From the NCBI GenBank assembly GCA_022605405.1, contig JABYQQ010000005.1, positions 558,001-622,000 on the forward strand: a stretch of DNA of 64,000 bases, written 5' to 3'. This document shows, piece after piece, positions 11,475 through 26,035 of the stretch (positions within the stretch are counted from its first letter, which is position 1; each line of letters starts with the position of its first letter). This stretch comes from Earliella scabrosa. Lineage: Eukaryota; Basidiomycota; Agaricomycetes; Polyporales; Polyporaceae. The translations under genes were made by a program, and so were the position numbers. Below the pieces are notes generated by a model that saw only the letters and a list, made by a program, of their open reading frames with translations, was not told the DNA's origin and made no database searches.

Positions 11475-12320
11475 CTTTGCAGGGAGCGTAGTACACTGAT
11501 CAGTGGTGGGGCGATTCTAAGCGTACTTATGTGGTCCGTTTGGCAGAGCCGCGAGGAGGCTCGTGCGTTGTCGAGGCTATGGCGACTGTCGGCTAGTTCC
11601 TGGTTTCATCGGGATTGTTCAGTATGCGACAGACGAGAAGCACATCGCCGAAACACTGTGTTCTCAAATACACGGAAATGCGCTCCGGTCGCATGAGACC
11701 TGGGAGAGCGAACGCTTGTCCCGTAAGAACAGCCTCATGGGGTTCAGGAACATGAGGGTCATCAGTGGGAGGATGCGCCCGCAATAGAACAGCGATGATT
11801 CTAACAAACTTACGTATCTTCGCTGTCCGTTAGTACACACACGACCATCGCGTCTGCGCCGCATTAACTCGGCTGCCGCCGGCTGGCACTATATTCAGAA
11901 GCCATGCACATCTACACACCTGTTGGCATCGTCGCTCAAAACAAGGCCATAGAGCGCAGCAACTGCTGTGCATAGAAAAACACTTCTGTAACATCAAACG
12001 GTCAACAGCAGAAACTTTCTCTAGATCGCCCCGACCGAATACTAGTACCACTCACCGGTTAGAGCGACAGTAGCAAAAACTCATGAAGTATGCATTGTAA
12101 TGTTCTTCAGACTTGCCTCTTAACTGAGAGTCAGGGACATGTAGTGAGTGAAGGTATGTAGTATGACGTCGTGCTCGATGTCGCCAAGCGGAGCTCGAAA
12201 TGTGCTTGGTGCTGTTTGTACGGACGCGCTTCAGCCACCGACGCGTCCCGGCGTTTCACGCGTTCGTTGCGGGCCACCCAGTCAAGTAACGTTGCAAGCA
12301 GGATGGACAAGACACACCGG
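11475..12320. other. Divergent intergenic region between DUF6533 copy 4 and SPC19
   Basis: About 0.85 kb between two genes transcribed away from each other. Short open frames at 11563-11864 and 11830-12051 have no recognisable motif. It presumably holds both promoters; no clear TATA or initiator could be singled out. Confidence 0.45.
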
Positions 12321-13090
12321 ATGTCCCGCCTATCTGTCCACCCCCGGCTTGGGCCGAGGGACTCAATATTTCCCGGAAATCCAGACCTACACAAAACCAT
12401 TGATACCAGCGCAACATGTAGCCCGTATCTCCGGGAATGTGTCATGGCCATGGAGGATTGCTGCGACGAGGTTTGTCGAAGCATGGCTTCCATGTTAGGA
12501 TCATGAATGACCATTGCCATACAGGCTTATGAGGCGCAAGAGATCATACGACAAGGGACGTATGACTTGCCTCGCATGACGAAAGTTCTCGAGAGCGAGC
12601 GCGTAAGGCATTACCCCTTGTCTATGCCTTCCTACTCTCAAATACTCCACAGGTATTCCTCCTCATCGATGAGGGAACGATCAGGCGATACAAGGCCGAT
12701 CTGACGGATGAGATTGAACCGCAGATCAACGAGCTACTCTCTCGTGCAGAGAAGGGCCTACAGATCCTGATCAAGAAGGAGAGCATGTTGCAAGCGAAGG
12801 TTCGTGTCGTCGCCGGAGCATGTGAAAGTACTGTACTCAATATCAGTATAGGTCGAAGCATCGCAATCTCGTCCCACCTCACGCGCGACTGCAAACACTA
12901 CGGGGATGAGCAAGCTTGATGTCCGGAAGATGCAGATGCTCGCTCGACAGCGCCAGAAGCTCGAGGAAGAGCTTGCTTCGCTCCAGGCCGAAGTCGACGC
13001 CATGGTATGTCATGCCACGCGCTTTGGCTAGTTCGTCTTCGATGCCGATTGTCGACCACCTTGTAGGAGCTCGCAGCGATGAAGAAGTAA
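12321..13090 (+). CDS. SPC19: DASH complex subunit Spc19
   Basis: Kinetochore protein of the fungal DASH/Dam1 ring, which couples chromosomes to spindle microtubules. Five exons could be joined in frame: 12321-12470, 12525-12602, 12653-12799, 12915-13004 and 13067-13090, giving 162 residues, the usual Spc19 length. Recognition rests on CVMAMEDCCDE near residue 45, the block GTYDLPRMTKVLESERVFLL spanning the exon 2/3 join, and IRRYKADLTDEIEPQINELL. A heptad-rich C-terminal coiled coil (QRQKLEEELASLQAEVDAM) follows. The exon 1 donor is GTTTGT, a weak site, but the only one that preserves the family sequence. The ATG at 12321 (MSRLSVHPRLG) is preferred because it fits the family N terminus; an upstream in-frame ATG at 12171 would add unrelated residues. 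Confidence 0.85.
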
Positions 13091-14209
13091 CGACTGATAC
13101 CCCTCGGAAGCTGTTTGACTCGTGAGCACCAATGTACTGCTAGCATTCTCTTGCCCTCTTGTAGAATCACAGGTAATGTATGTACCAGTAGGTGTTGTGG
13201 TCCTCACTGCACGACGGCGAACCGGCACCTCTTATTGGAATCATAAGCAACGTATACTCCTCCGCAAGCCGTCCACATCCACGCTTGTCACACACTGGTA
13301 GGAACACTTATCAGCCTATGCTGATGCGCCTCTGCCATGTCCTCGGGATCACCGAGGGCTAAATTTCACGCGCACGCTGGCTGGGTAACAGTATTGGTTG
13401 GGCGTAAAGGTCAACTCGTCGAGCTTACGGGATGACCTGCTCTGCATTTGAAATTTGAGCACACAGGTGGACGATGCTTCCGTCAACTGCTTTTCGTGCT
13501 TGCATAGGACAAGTTTGATAATTTTCTCATAACGGACACGAGAGGGGTGATCTCAAGATGGAATTGTGCTGCGTTCTCGTAACATGTACAGGTACACAAC
13601 TACGGCCGTATGAGCGAGGGATTTGGTGCTCGACAATCTCCAGCGTGAGGTTGACCGGATTCGAGCTTGAACCGGTCCACGTACATTGAGGCGTACCATT
13701 CAAGGGTTGTCTGGATAGAGTCCTGGTTCCGACGATGCGATCTTCCGAGGTCCCGAGGCCAACATGCCTGGACTGTGGCATGACGCGAGCCATGGATTGC
13801 ACAGTCAAAGCAGGCAAGTCACAGGTGGCGGATGACCTGGACCAGCAACGGGCGACTGCACATGTCGAGGAGCACCTATCACGGAGAAGTCGAGGACCAG
13901 TAGGATGGAGAACATGCCCTAGAAGGTCATCGGTGTATCAGGAAAGCAAGGAGCCGGTGTGCTCGGGAGAGAGACCCTGCGACGTCTGCTGGTGGACGGA
14001 GAGTGAGGAAAACGGAAGAAAGGGCCGTTGTAGCACAAGCGCCGAGACGCGCTCTCGCAGCACGCGTCCCGAGCTCTCGCGTCTCGTCTTTGGCCACCGA
14101 CCACCTACTGCTTCCTGGACCCTGTATGCGTGATCCGTCATCGGCCACTTTTTGGCACAACCACTAACACGGATCATCTGGGCGGAGAGGAGCGGGCTAT
14201 ACTGTCATC
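13091..14209. other. Intergenic region between SPC19 and VAC14
   Basis: About 1.1 kb. Open frames at 13527-13817 (minus) and 13735-14133 (plus) overlap each other and show no motif. The 13900-14130 part is GC-richer and open in several frames, typical of chance. No RNA gene was recognised. Confidence 0.45.
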
Positions 14210-17200
14210 ATGGGTGCGTACAGCGTGCTTGAAAGCACGAACAACCCCCAACCCCTCTGGCAGATACCAGCATATCGAAACAGCTCGTGGACAAGATGTA
14301 TGAGAAACGGAAGGCGGCGGCATTGGAGCTGGAGAAGTGAGCACTCGCAGAGACCTTGCGCGCTGACAACAGCCCAACCTCTGTTCCGTAGGCAGATACG
14401 GGAGTGTCACCAACAGGGCGACCAACGCCGGATATCCCAAATCGTGGATCAGCTCGTCGAGATGTTCAGCAACCCGTCAAATCCTTTGCACGTACGGAAT
14501 GGAGGTCTCATTGGTCTCGCTGGTACCGCTATTGCCCTCGGCGTCGACATCGCTCCCTACATGGACAAGTTCGTAGAACCTCTCCTCATATGCTTCACGG
14601 ACCCCGAGAACAGGGTGCGATACTTCTCCGCCGAGTGTCTGTACAACATCGCGAAGGTTTCCAAGGGAGAGATACTGGTGTACTTCAATCCCATCTTCGA
14701 TGCACTCAGCAAGGTGCGTATGCTCGTCCACGCGTTCCCAGCTTAATGCAAACCCATACCAGCTTGCCGCAGACTCGGAGCTCTCTGTCAAGAACGGTGC
14801 CGAGCTCCTGGACCGCTTGCTCAAAGATATCGTGGCGGAGACTGCGTCGGTGTACATTCCGCAGTATCCGGAGACGGAGGCGGTTCGGCGTCGAGCAGAC
14901 GAGGCGAGCGGAATCCTTGTCCCACATCCAGACGACATTGCCAATGGCGCAGACATCAGTCGCGCGCGCAAGGCTTTCTCCCTTGCCCACTTTATCCCTC
15001 TGCTGTCCGACAGGATATATGTCCTGAGCCCGTTCACGCGGAGCTACCTCGTCTCCTGGATCGCGGTGCTTGACTCGGTCCCAGAGCTGGAGCTGATCAC
15101 CTATCTTCCCGAGTTCCTGGACGGACTTCTGTACGTATTCTTCGCGTTTGAAGTCAGCTCGCTGACTTCCCTTGCATAGGAAGTATCTTTCGGACCCAAC
15201 GGACGACGTGAGGGTTGCTACTGAGGGCTTGCTAGCCGACTTCTTGCGGGAAATCAAGGAGGTGACTGCGGTGCAGAGACAACATCAAGAGCGGTTGAAG
15301 GCGAGGCGAGAGGCAAATGCAGCAGCAGAAAGCACTCGACGGGCGGAGAGTGAGAAGGAGAAGTTGCCCGATATCACCATGGATCATCCGGAACGCGCGA
15401 CCTTCATCTCTGAGAACGACGACGTCTTCGATAATGACTCTACCCCGGATGACAAGGAGTCAGAGATGGAACTGCGCGATACTGGAGGTGAGCGCGGAAG
15501 ATCAATGTCATTTCTGCCACATGTTGAGGTGCTCTGTCAGTATGGGTTACCGGACAGGGTGTCAGGATAGACTATGCGGCTATCGTGGAGATACTGCTGC
15601 AGCAACTGGACGACCAGCGTAAGTGATCTTATTCTCCTTTCCTGTGCATGTACTCAAAATGCAACTCCTACCTAGACGACGAAATTCAACAGTCGGCCGC
15701 CCTACAGTGGTTGACGGAGTTCCTCCATATCGCGCAGGAGGTTATGATACCCTTCACACCCCGACTCATACTAGCAGTCCTTCCCAACCTTGCGCACGAC
15801 GTTTCGATGATCCAGAATGCCGCGATACGGACGAACCAAGCCCTTATGAATGTGATCCAGTCCTTGCCTTCACCAACCGACATACCATCTACCAACCGAC
15901 AAGCAACAGACAAGTCGTCCAATGCTTCCGTCCCGATTCCCGCCTCACCAACACCTGCACCGCCGTCATTAGCTCCATCACGGCAGCCCCCCGCGAAGGA
16001 AGCGGCCCCCAGTCGAGACATGAGCTCGCCAGAGTCACTCCCAGAGGCAGCCAACCAGCAAAGTGCAGACCGGACCCCGACCTCAGGCCTCACAACGCAG
16101 ATGAAGGGCCGATCCGGGACGGTCTCGTCAGATGCGCCTCCACGTACAGCCTTCCCTACAGGCGACGCCGGGCAGGCGCAGGCACAGAACAGTAGGCCGG
16201 AGTCGCCGATCTCGATGGTGAGCGTGCCGCAGGTGCAACAGTCGCCCGAGTCGTCGATGCTGCAGGAGAAGGAGAAGGACCAGATCGACTACCAGGCGAC
16301 GGTGAACGCGCTGACGATCCAGTTCCTGAGCGAGCACGAGGAGACGCGCGTCGCTGCGCTCAAGTGGCTCATCATGCTGCACCAGAAGGCGCCGAAGAAG
16401 ATTCTGGCGATGGACGACGGCACGTTCCCTGCGCTGCTCAAGACGCTGTCGGACTCGTCGGAAGAGGTGAGCATTACCAAGTCTGCACTGGCAAGGTTGC
16501 GCTGAACAAGCAGGAATAGGTCATCAAGCATGACTTGCAGCTCCTGGCACAGATCTCGTCGAGCTCGGAAGAGAGTTACTTCAAGTCGTTCATGAACAAC
16601 CTCCTGGAGCTCTTCAGCACGGATAGGGGCCTGCTCGACTCGCGCGGCAGTCTCATCATCCGCCAGCTGTGCCTGAACCTGAATACCGAGCGGATATACC
16701 GGACATTTGCAGAGATTCTCGAGAAGGAGGAGGACCTCGAGTTCGCGAGCGTGATGGTGCAGAAGCTCAACATGATCTTGATCACTTCTCCTGAGCTTGC
16801 CGACTTCCGGAGACGATTGAAGAGCTTGGAGACACGGGTGCGTGCTGTTTCGTCTAAAGTCGTGGAACCTGCGCGCTGACTTGAGAACAGCAAGATGGGC
16901 AAGCGCTGTTCACTACCTTGTACCGTTCATGGTGCCACAATGCCGTCGCTGTGTTCTCGCTATGTCTACTTGCCCAGGCATACGAGCACGCTTCCAACCT
17001 CTTGTACATCTTGTAAGTTTGACTGTGTTACTACAACGCTCTATGTTGACGCCTTCTCCAGTGCCGACTTGGAAATCACAGTACAACTACTGGTCCAAGT
17101 CGATAAGCTTGTACAACTGATCGAGTCGCCCGTATTCACATGTGAGCGCCTGCATTGCCGACCCCGAACATGAAAGGCTGACTGTACTCTATGAAGACCT

Positions 17201-17850
17201 GCGATTACAGCTGCTGGAGCCCGAGAAATACCCACATTTGTTCAAGTGCTTGTACGGGCTGCTGATGCTATTGCCACAAAGCTCCGCCTTCCTGTCCCTC
17301 CGCAACCGCCTGAATGCCGTCAACTCTGCCGGCTTCCTGCACATTGCGCCCAAATCGTACGTTCCTCCACTCGGTCCACTCCACACCTGGTTCTGATGCG
17401 TCTTCAATTGGTAACAGGACGGTCGGTAACCTCTCTTCTACACGCTCCAAGCTGGCGCGAGAAGACATCAAGTGGCAGGAGCTGCTACAGCACTTTCGCG
17501 CGGTACAGATGAAGCACGAGAAGGCGCGCCGACAAGCTCTCGGGACGGATATCACCTCGTTCACTGCGTACCCATATCCGAACGGCACCGACAGCACCAA
17601 GCCCCCGACGCCACCCTCAGGTTCGAGTGGGGGCATCCTGCACCCACCTCCTGGGCGGCGCAAGGTCACCGGAGACGGCCCGCTTAGGCCTCCCTCGCGG
17701 TCTGGGGGGTTGCTGTCACCGCTGAATCCCAAGTCGCGCGGGCAGAGCGGGCTTGTGCCGGGGCCGAACCCGCCGAATAGTCCGCCTCCGACGATGACGC
17801 AGATGCAGTCGAAGGTGAAGAGAACGCTGAGCTTGAGCAGGAAGACATGA
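14210..17850 (+). CDS. VAC14: Vac14, PI(3,5)P2 regulatory scaffold
   Basis: HEAT-repeat scaffold that holds the Fab1/PIKfyve kinase and Fig4 phosphatase on the vacuole/endosome membrane and so controls PI(3,5)P2 levels. The start is unusual: the best model is ATG at 14210 with a 4-nt coding exon (ATGG), an intron with donor GTGCGT, and entry at ACCAGCATATCG. This gives [20 protein letters not shown], close to other Vac14 N termini. Then [20 protein letters not shown] (about 14490), [20 protein letters not shown], the Vac14 Fab1-binding region with [20 protein letters not shown] (about 15050), a Ser/Pro-rich linker (15880-16250), and the Vac14 C-terminal domain around 16290-17380 ([20 protein letters not shown]). 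The tail after 17570 is disordered and Pro/Gly-rich. Roughly 1,000 residues; the reading frame looks intact. Confidence 0.93.
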
Positions 17851-18105
17851 CACTGCTACGATCCCATCTTGATGTTGACACGGTGACGTTCGTTCGACTT
17901 TGGTTACGACGCTAGCATACATTCGTATTTATACCCAGTTCGTTCTGCGTTCACGTTCTCTCTGCTACACCTTGGTGACTTTGGACAGTGAGAGTGTGAT
18001 CGTGTGATTAGTACAACGCGCGTGGCAGATGGACTTTAGCAGGAAGATACATGCAGCATAGGATGCACAGTGGCATGGTACTCTACAGAGAAGAGTGAGG
18101 CTGCG
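17851..18105. other. Convergent intergenic region VAC14 / tyrosine phosphatase
   Basis: 255 bp between two stop codons facing each other. Must contain both 3' untranslated regions and poly(A) sites. No other feature seen. Confidence 0.6.
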
Positions 18106-19264
18106 CTAGCTCTTGGATGTTGGCACACGGAGGTTCTTGCGAATGATAGCGATGTCGTCATCTGAGAGGCCGACGACGTCTTTCAAATATTTCTCCACGC
18201 CGCCATAGCGATCGTCGACCACCTTCAGAAACGCCGTCATGGTTTCTGGTCTGAGCAGAGAGCTACCGATGAGCGGAGTGCATGGGATTGCCAGGGATGG
18301 CCACGCACCTTGAAGACAGCATATTGAGCGCGCCTTCAGCATTCGCCTGGAAGAAGGGCACCTTGGATAGTCGCTCCATGACCATCTCGCGCGCGGGCTC
18401 GCGACCGACGCGCGTCAGTGCATAATCACGGGCGATGGACTCGTCGTCGACACCGGCAAGCTGTGCGGTTGTCATTAACCGGATCCGCCTGAATCGGGAA
18501 GGGAACAGACCTTGAGTAGCAACGCTGCTAACACGCCCGTTCTATCTTTGCCGGCTGCAGGGACGCGTGCGATGTGAGTGTTGCCAGGCAGAACCCATAC
18601 GCGGGGGCGAGCCTACCTGTACAGTGAAAGAGACATGGGTCGTCTGGTCGGTCCCTGATGTGCCGTAGGATGATACCGAATGCAGGACCGGCGTGGTCTA
18701 GGATTTGGGAGTAGAGTTCCATGAACGCCTTGCTTGCTCGTCAATACATCGCGTCGACAGGGTGCGCCGGGGCGTACCTCTGTCTTGCCGCTTGCGTAGA
18801 GCTCGAACCGCCTGGCGGATGTTCGGACGCTGGCGGTGAGGCGACAGGGAAGGAGCATGCTCACTTTGCCATTGCTTCCGGACTGTAGTCCTCCTTCTTA
18901 AATACAGGCACATGTACGACCTCCACGCCCTCTATGTGAGGTATTGGACTGTCGTACTTGTGCATCTCAGTGTCTGACCGGAGGTCATAAACGGTCCTGA
19001 TGCCCAGATCCTTCAACTGCCGCATCCCTATGTTCTCCGGTCTGAGGCCATAGAGCCTATGAGCAAGCTTGAGTGCGCACCTTCCTCGGTGATGTATGAG
19101 ACCTCTCCAGAGCGATATATGAGTCCAGGTTTCGTCGTGAAGCCCATGGTATCTGTTGGGTATCCACCCAGGTCGCGGACATTGACGACGCCAGAGATCG
19201 TGACAAACGGCGGACGAGAGAGCTGATCTGCGACGAATTCGGGGTCAAGAGGCTCAAGATCCAT
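18106..19264 (-). CDS. Tyrosine phosphatase (Y_phosphatase3 / IphP-like)
   Basis: Protein tyrosine phosphatase of the fungal/bacterial Y_phosphatase3 type; targets may be phosphotyrosine or phosphoinositides. The start at 19264 gives MDLEPLDPEFVADQLSRPPF, then NVRDLGGYPT, GLIYRSGEVSYITEEG and TVYDLRSDTEMHKYD, all family hallmarks. The catalytic P-loop HCTAGKDRTG (CX5R, nucleophilic Cys) is split by an intron inside the Ala codon near 18540-18620. After it come DDESIARDYALTRVGREPAR and a helical C terminus ending VPTSKS at 18106. The first intron is best placed with donor GTGCGC and an acceptor just before GGATGCGG; the nearer AG would create a stop. About 280 residues, normal for the family. 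Divergently transcribed from MCM6. Confidence 0.88.
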
Positions 19265-19461
19265 GTCGAGGGAGCGGCAACAGAGGACTGGCGAGATTGG
19301 GAGGGTAGAGAGCGCAAAGCCCGAGAAACCCGGAGACGCACGCCACCCACGCGCGTGAGTTTAGGGCAGGTCGTCTCGTGTCTCATTTGCCAGGAGTCGG
19401 ACGCGTCTCCGCTCTCTCTGCTCTCTCCATCATCCGCATCGCGTCACTCATCCAGCCAGCC
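19265..19461. promoter_or_regulatory. Shared divergent promoter of the phosphatase and MCM6
   Basis: Only 197 bp separate the two start codons, so the promoters must overlap. The segment contains one perfect ACGCGT (19401-19406) and a related ACGCGCGT at 19350-19357. A pyrimidine-rich tract (CTCCGCTCTCTCTGCTCTC) lies just upstream of the MCM6 start. No TATA box is evident. Confidence 0.6.
19401..19406. promoter_or_regulatory. MCB-like box ACGCGT upstream of MCM6
   Basis: ACGCGT is the binding core of the fungal G1/S factor MBF (Mbp1/Swi6, Res/Cdc10), which drives MCM and other replication genes. It lies 56 bp upstream of the MCM6 ATG. The sequence match is direct; its activity here is inferred from the family. 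Confidence 0.5.
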
Positions 19462-22793
<3,332 letters not shown>

Positions 22794-23878
22794 TCGTGCA
22801 TGTTGCGTTTCATCGACTGCTATTTTGGTTTCTGTGTCTGTGGTACGAATCTCCGTGTCCGTGTTGTCATGAATCGCTGCTGTATCCACGCTGTCGACCT
22901 ATAGGTCATCGTTGTAGTTCACTTGTAATCTATGTCTCCGTATCGGCTCGTATGCCTGTCTCGCAGCAGTATTCCGTGAGGCTGGTAGCGCCACTTTCCC
23001 TGGTGTGACTTCCGGGCCGTGATCCGCGACCGGCGCCTCGTCTCGTCGGGTAGACTCGGGTCGATGTTCATTGTTCACGTCAGTGCTCCCGAACCCCTCA
23101 ATTCTGCATACCATCCTCATTGCTCGCCTCTTGCATGACTTCTGGATAAGTTTCTCTGTGAACGAACCATGGGAGGATGTCGGTACCGTGACCATGACGA
23201 TCATGATCGGATCTCGCGGTGGACGGTGTCAGCTTCCAGGCAGTGAGTACTTAAACAGGATCTGTGGCACTCTGGCACAGTACCAGCACTGATGGTTAAC
23301 CTGAGGCTAAGCGATGTCACCGCTATGTATTGCGACGTTTCAGTGACGCCGTTGAGACCTGGGAAACACTCGTACTTAGGCCGCAGCAGCTCAGCCTACA
23401 GGGCTTAGTCTGAACACGAGGATCGTGGCTAACGCGCGACAGCATGTCGCTTCAACGGTGAGTGCGTGAGTGTTGTAAATTGGCCCTGCCCATCTCGCAT
23501 ACCAAGCCTCAGCGAGTGAGATCTTCAACGTTCTCCTTCCCCTATGTTTTGCAGAGTCACAACGACGCTCGGAATCCATTGCAATTACTAATGATTCGCA
23601 CGAAAATAAACAAGCATGCATCGGCCTCAATGAATCCACCGGACGGTCGCTGCGTGCCTAACAGTATATGCTTCTTATGATACATCGTCGGGGCGCTGCA
23701 CGATACTACCATCCGCCGGTAATCGCCATATGTCACTCGCAAGTTCTTTGCTATACTAAAGACGTATCAGAAGCATCTATCATGGCCGGAATCAAACTCA
23801 CTCCACAGGGCCATACATAGGTGCTGCTGCTACGTTCGTCGTGACAGGGGTTCTCTACCAGCCTATCCTGCGAACGCT
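22794..23878. other. Intergenic region between MCM6 and DUF6533 copy 5
   Basis: About 1.1 kb. The first part is T/G-rich and reads as 3' untranslated sequence. The remaining open frames (for example 23071-23292 and minus 23391-23639) carry no motif. No RNA gene or repeat was recognised. Confidence 0.5.
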
Positions 23879-25549
23879 ATGTCCCTCGACGCGGAGCAAG
23901 CCCAGCTGGATGCACTGTATGAGTGAGCTCGCAATATCTGGCATGTGCCCTAGCATTGGCTGATCTCATCTTGTATCTAGTCAGAGCCAGTGGTACCTGC
24001 AAACTGCCGCAGCAAGTTAGTTCGTATTCGCTCTCCACTACGTGTGCTAACAGTGTGCCATCTGCCTTGGCAGCTCTTCTGGCATACGAGTACATTATAA
24101 CCTTCGATAGAGAAGTGAAGCTATTCTGGAACCGAAAGGTCACCATGGCTTCGATCTTGTTCGGCGTGAATAGATATTTGGCCCTGCTCGTGGCGATGTT
24201 GTTTATCCCATACGACTTGCCGGGGCCAGGTACTGCATATGCGGTGAGCACATCTCGGATGAATCTTGCACTATTACCGCACAGTCACTTACCCGACATC
24301 GCTGCAGAGGTCAGTCTGCCTTTATCAGTAGTCATGTTATCGCCTTACAGGTGACAGTTGCGCAGCGCTACAATACATACCGTCCTTGTTAGAATACCTT
24401 CAGTACATCCCTTGGGCCTGTGAGTAGCTGTCTGAACGTGAATGATCACAATCCCACCGCTAACGAAAACGGCCCTTCCAGTGTTCTCTGCCCTGAGGGC
24501 ATACGTACTCAGCTCCAGGTCTCGAGTCATAGGATGTGCTGTGTTTCTGCTCTCAGCTCTACCTGTCGTGCTGAGTTTTGTGAGTATTTAGGACGTACGC
24601 CTACGTTGATACGAACTGATAGATTTCGTTGCAGGTCGGACTTGCTGGCGGGCACGTCGTAGTGGACGAATTCGGTTGCGACTGGATCGATGGATTCCAG
24701 ATTGCCACCGGCGTAATGTGCGCCACGTTCATATGCTCCCTCAACGAGTTTATGCGGCTAACCAAAGTTGGCACTGGCTACAGATGTACGCCTCCATGTC
24801 GCTATCGAAAATTGGTATCCTACTGAGACTTTGGTAGTGACTATCGCCATCAGAGCTTCTCTCATAGCCGCCGATATCATCATCCTTTCCGTCACCTGGA
24901 TCAAAACGTACAGAGACAGAGAACAGTCCGTAGCTATCAAACAACCAAGTTCGCTTTCTGGCATACTATTCAGAGATGGTGAGGAAGTATTGGTGTCATC
25001 TACATCGAATTATCTAAGCTTACTGATTGGTGGATGTCCAGGTTTGATTTACTTCCTGTGAGCTTTGCTGGAGAAGGACTCGGGAGCTCGAGGTTAACGG
25101 TGATGTAAATACAGGGTTCTCTTCTCCACGCATATTCTCCACCTAGGCCTTGTTCTGCATTCTCTCGCTGTGAGTTTCTCCCTCGCCACTCGCATCTCGA
25201 GTCCGTCTAACTTTGAGTGGCATACAAACAGGGCACATCTGATCAGGCCATAAACATGATTCTTGTGTCAGAAACGTGAGTTGAGTTCCTACCTTCAACA
25301 TGCGCCGTCGACGTGCCCATACTGCTCCACTCTTCACTTAGCATCACTGCCATTCTCATCTCAAGGTTTCTCATGGATCTTCAAGAGGCCAGCAATCACA
25401 GCAAGCATCAAGAGTTTCTCTCTTCGTTCGGAAGCCACCATATGAGCCACTTCATAGGCTCGTTGGGCTCCTCATTGCCTGCACCCGGCTTGGTGAATCA
25501 CTCGGTACACGTTCCTATTCATTCGATCCAGTACGACTTGGACAGCTAG
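23879..25549 (+). CDS. DUF6533 membrane protein, copy 5 (plus strand)
   Basis: Dispersed member on the opposite strand and the best template for the family. Exon 1 is 23879-23922 (MSLDAEQAQLDALY), exon 2 is the 35-nt exon 23981-24015 (SQWYLQTAAA), and exon 3 is 24074-24243 (LLAYEYIITFDREVKLFW, ILFGVNRYLALLVAML). The 2-nt exon AG is at 24308-24309, between introns of 64 and 48 nt. From 24358 the protein continues CAALQYIPSLLEYLQYIPWA, FSALRAYVLSSRSRVIGCAV, a loop with VDEFGCDWIDGFQIA, SLIAADIIILSVTWIKTYRD, LIYFLVLFSTHILHLGLVLH, and the tail SRFLMDLQEASNHSKHQEFL with FIGSLGSSLPAPG, stopping at 25549. All introns checked have GT donors. About seven hydrophobic segments. Looks intact; role unknown. 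Confidence 0.85.
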
Positions 25550-26035
25550 TAGCATGGCAGATGACTTCAGGAGCTGGGGTCACCCTCGCGACGCCGGGCG
25601 GTGTCACTACAGTAGTTCTACCGTCTACGGTGGCACTTGATTGTTGAGCCAATCATATCTTGGATCTCTATCCTATCGTGTAGCTTCACAAAGACTTTCT
25701 GGCTAGACAACGTTTCTTCTTGTAGTAGTGAGTACCTAGTACGCACATAGAGTGCGCGAGATCCGATGGAGAATGGACACGAGCGCCCATGACGATCTCG
25801 GGCGCCTCTGTGCAAGGCTCAGGCCGAGAAGCAGCATCCTCGCCTCGGAGTCGCACAGCTGAGGGTGGGCACCACGCACCCAGATCCTCCCGCGACCACG
25901 CGTAACCACGGCTGCCTGTATTCCCTCTGCTTGCTCTCAACGTGCATATATTCTGCTGGCTGTAACTGCTGTACTTCTGTGAAGAACGCGTAACGCGGTC
26001 CGTCGCCTGGGAAGGACCTATATGGACTGACACCA
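25550..26035. other. Intergenic region between DUF6533 copy 5 and the formin
   Basis: 486 bp in tandem orientation. Must hold the terminator side of copy 5 and the formin promoter. Minus-strand open frames at 25618-25815 and 25686-26036 show no motif and are taken as chance. Confidence 0.5.

Noticed and set aside
13660..13740. Possible tRNA (GGATTCGAGCTTGAACC)
   Set aside because: Contains a TTCGA core, but no A box at the right distance and no cloverleaf could be drawn; other GGTTCGA-like strings in the window failed in the same way.
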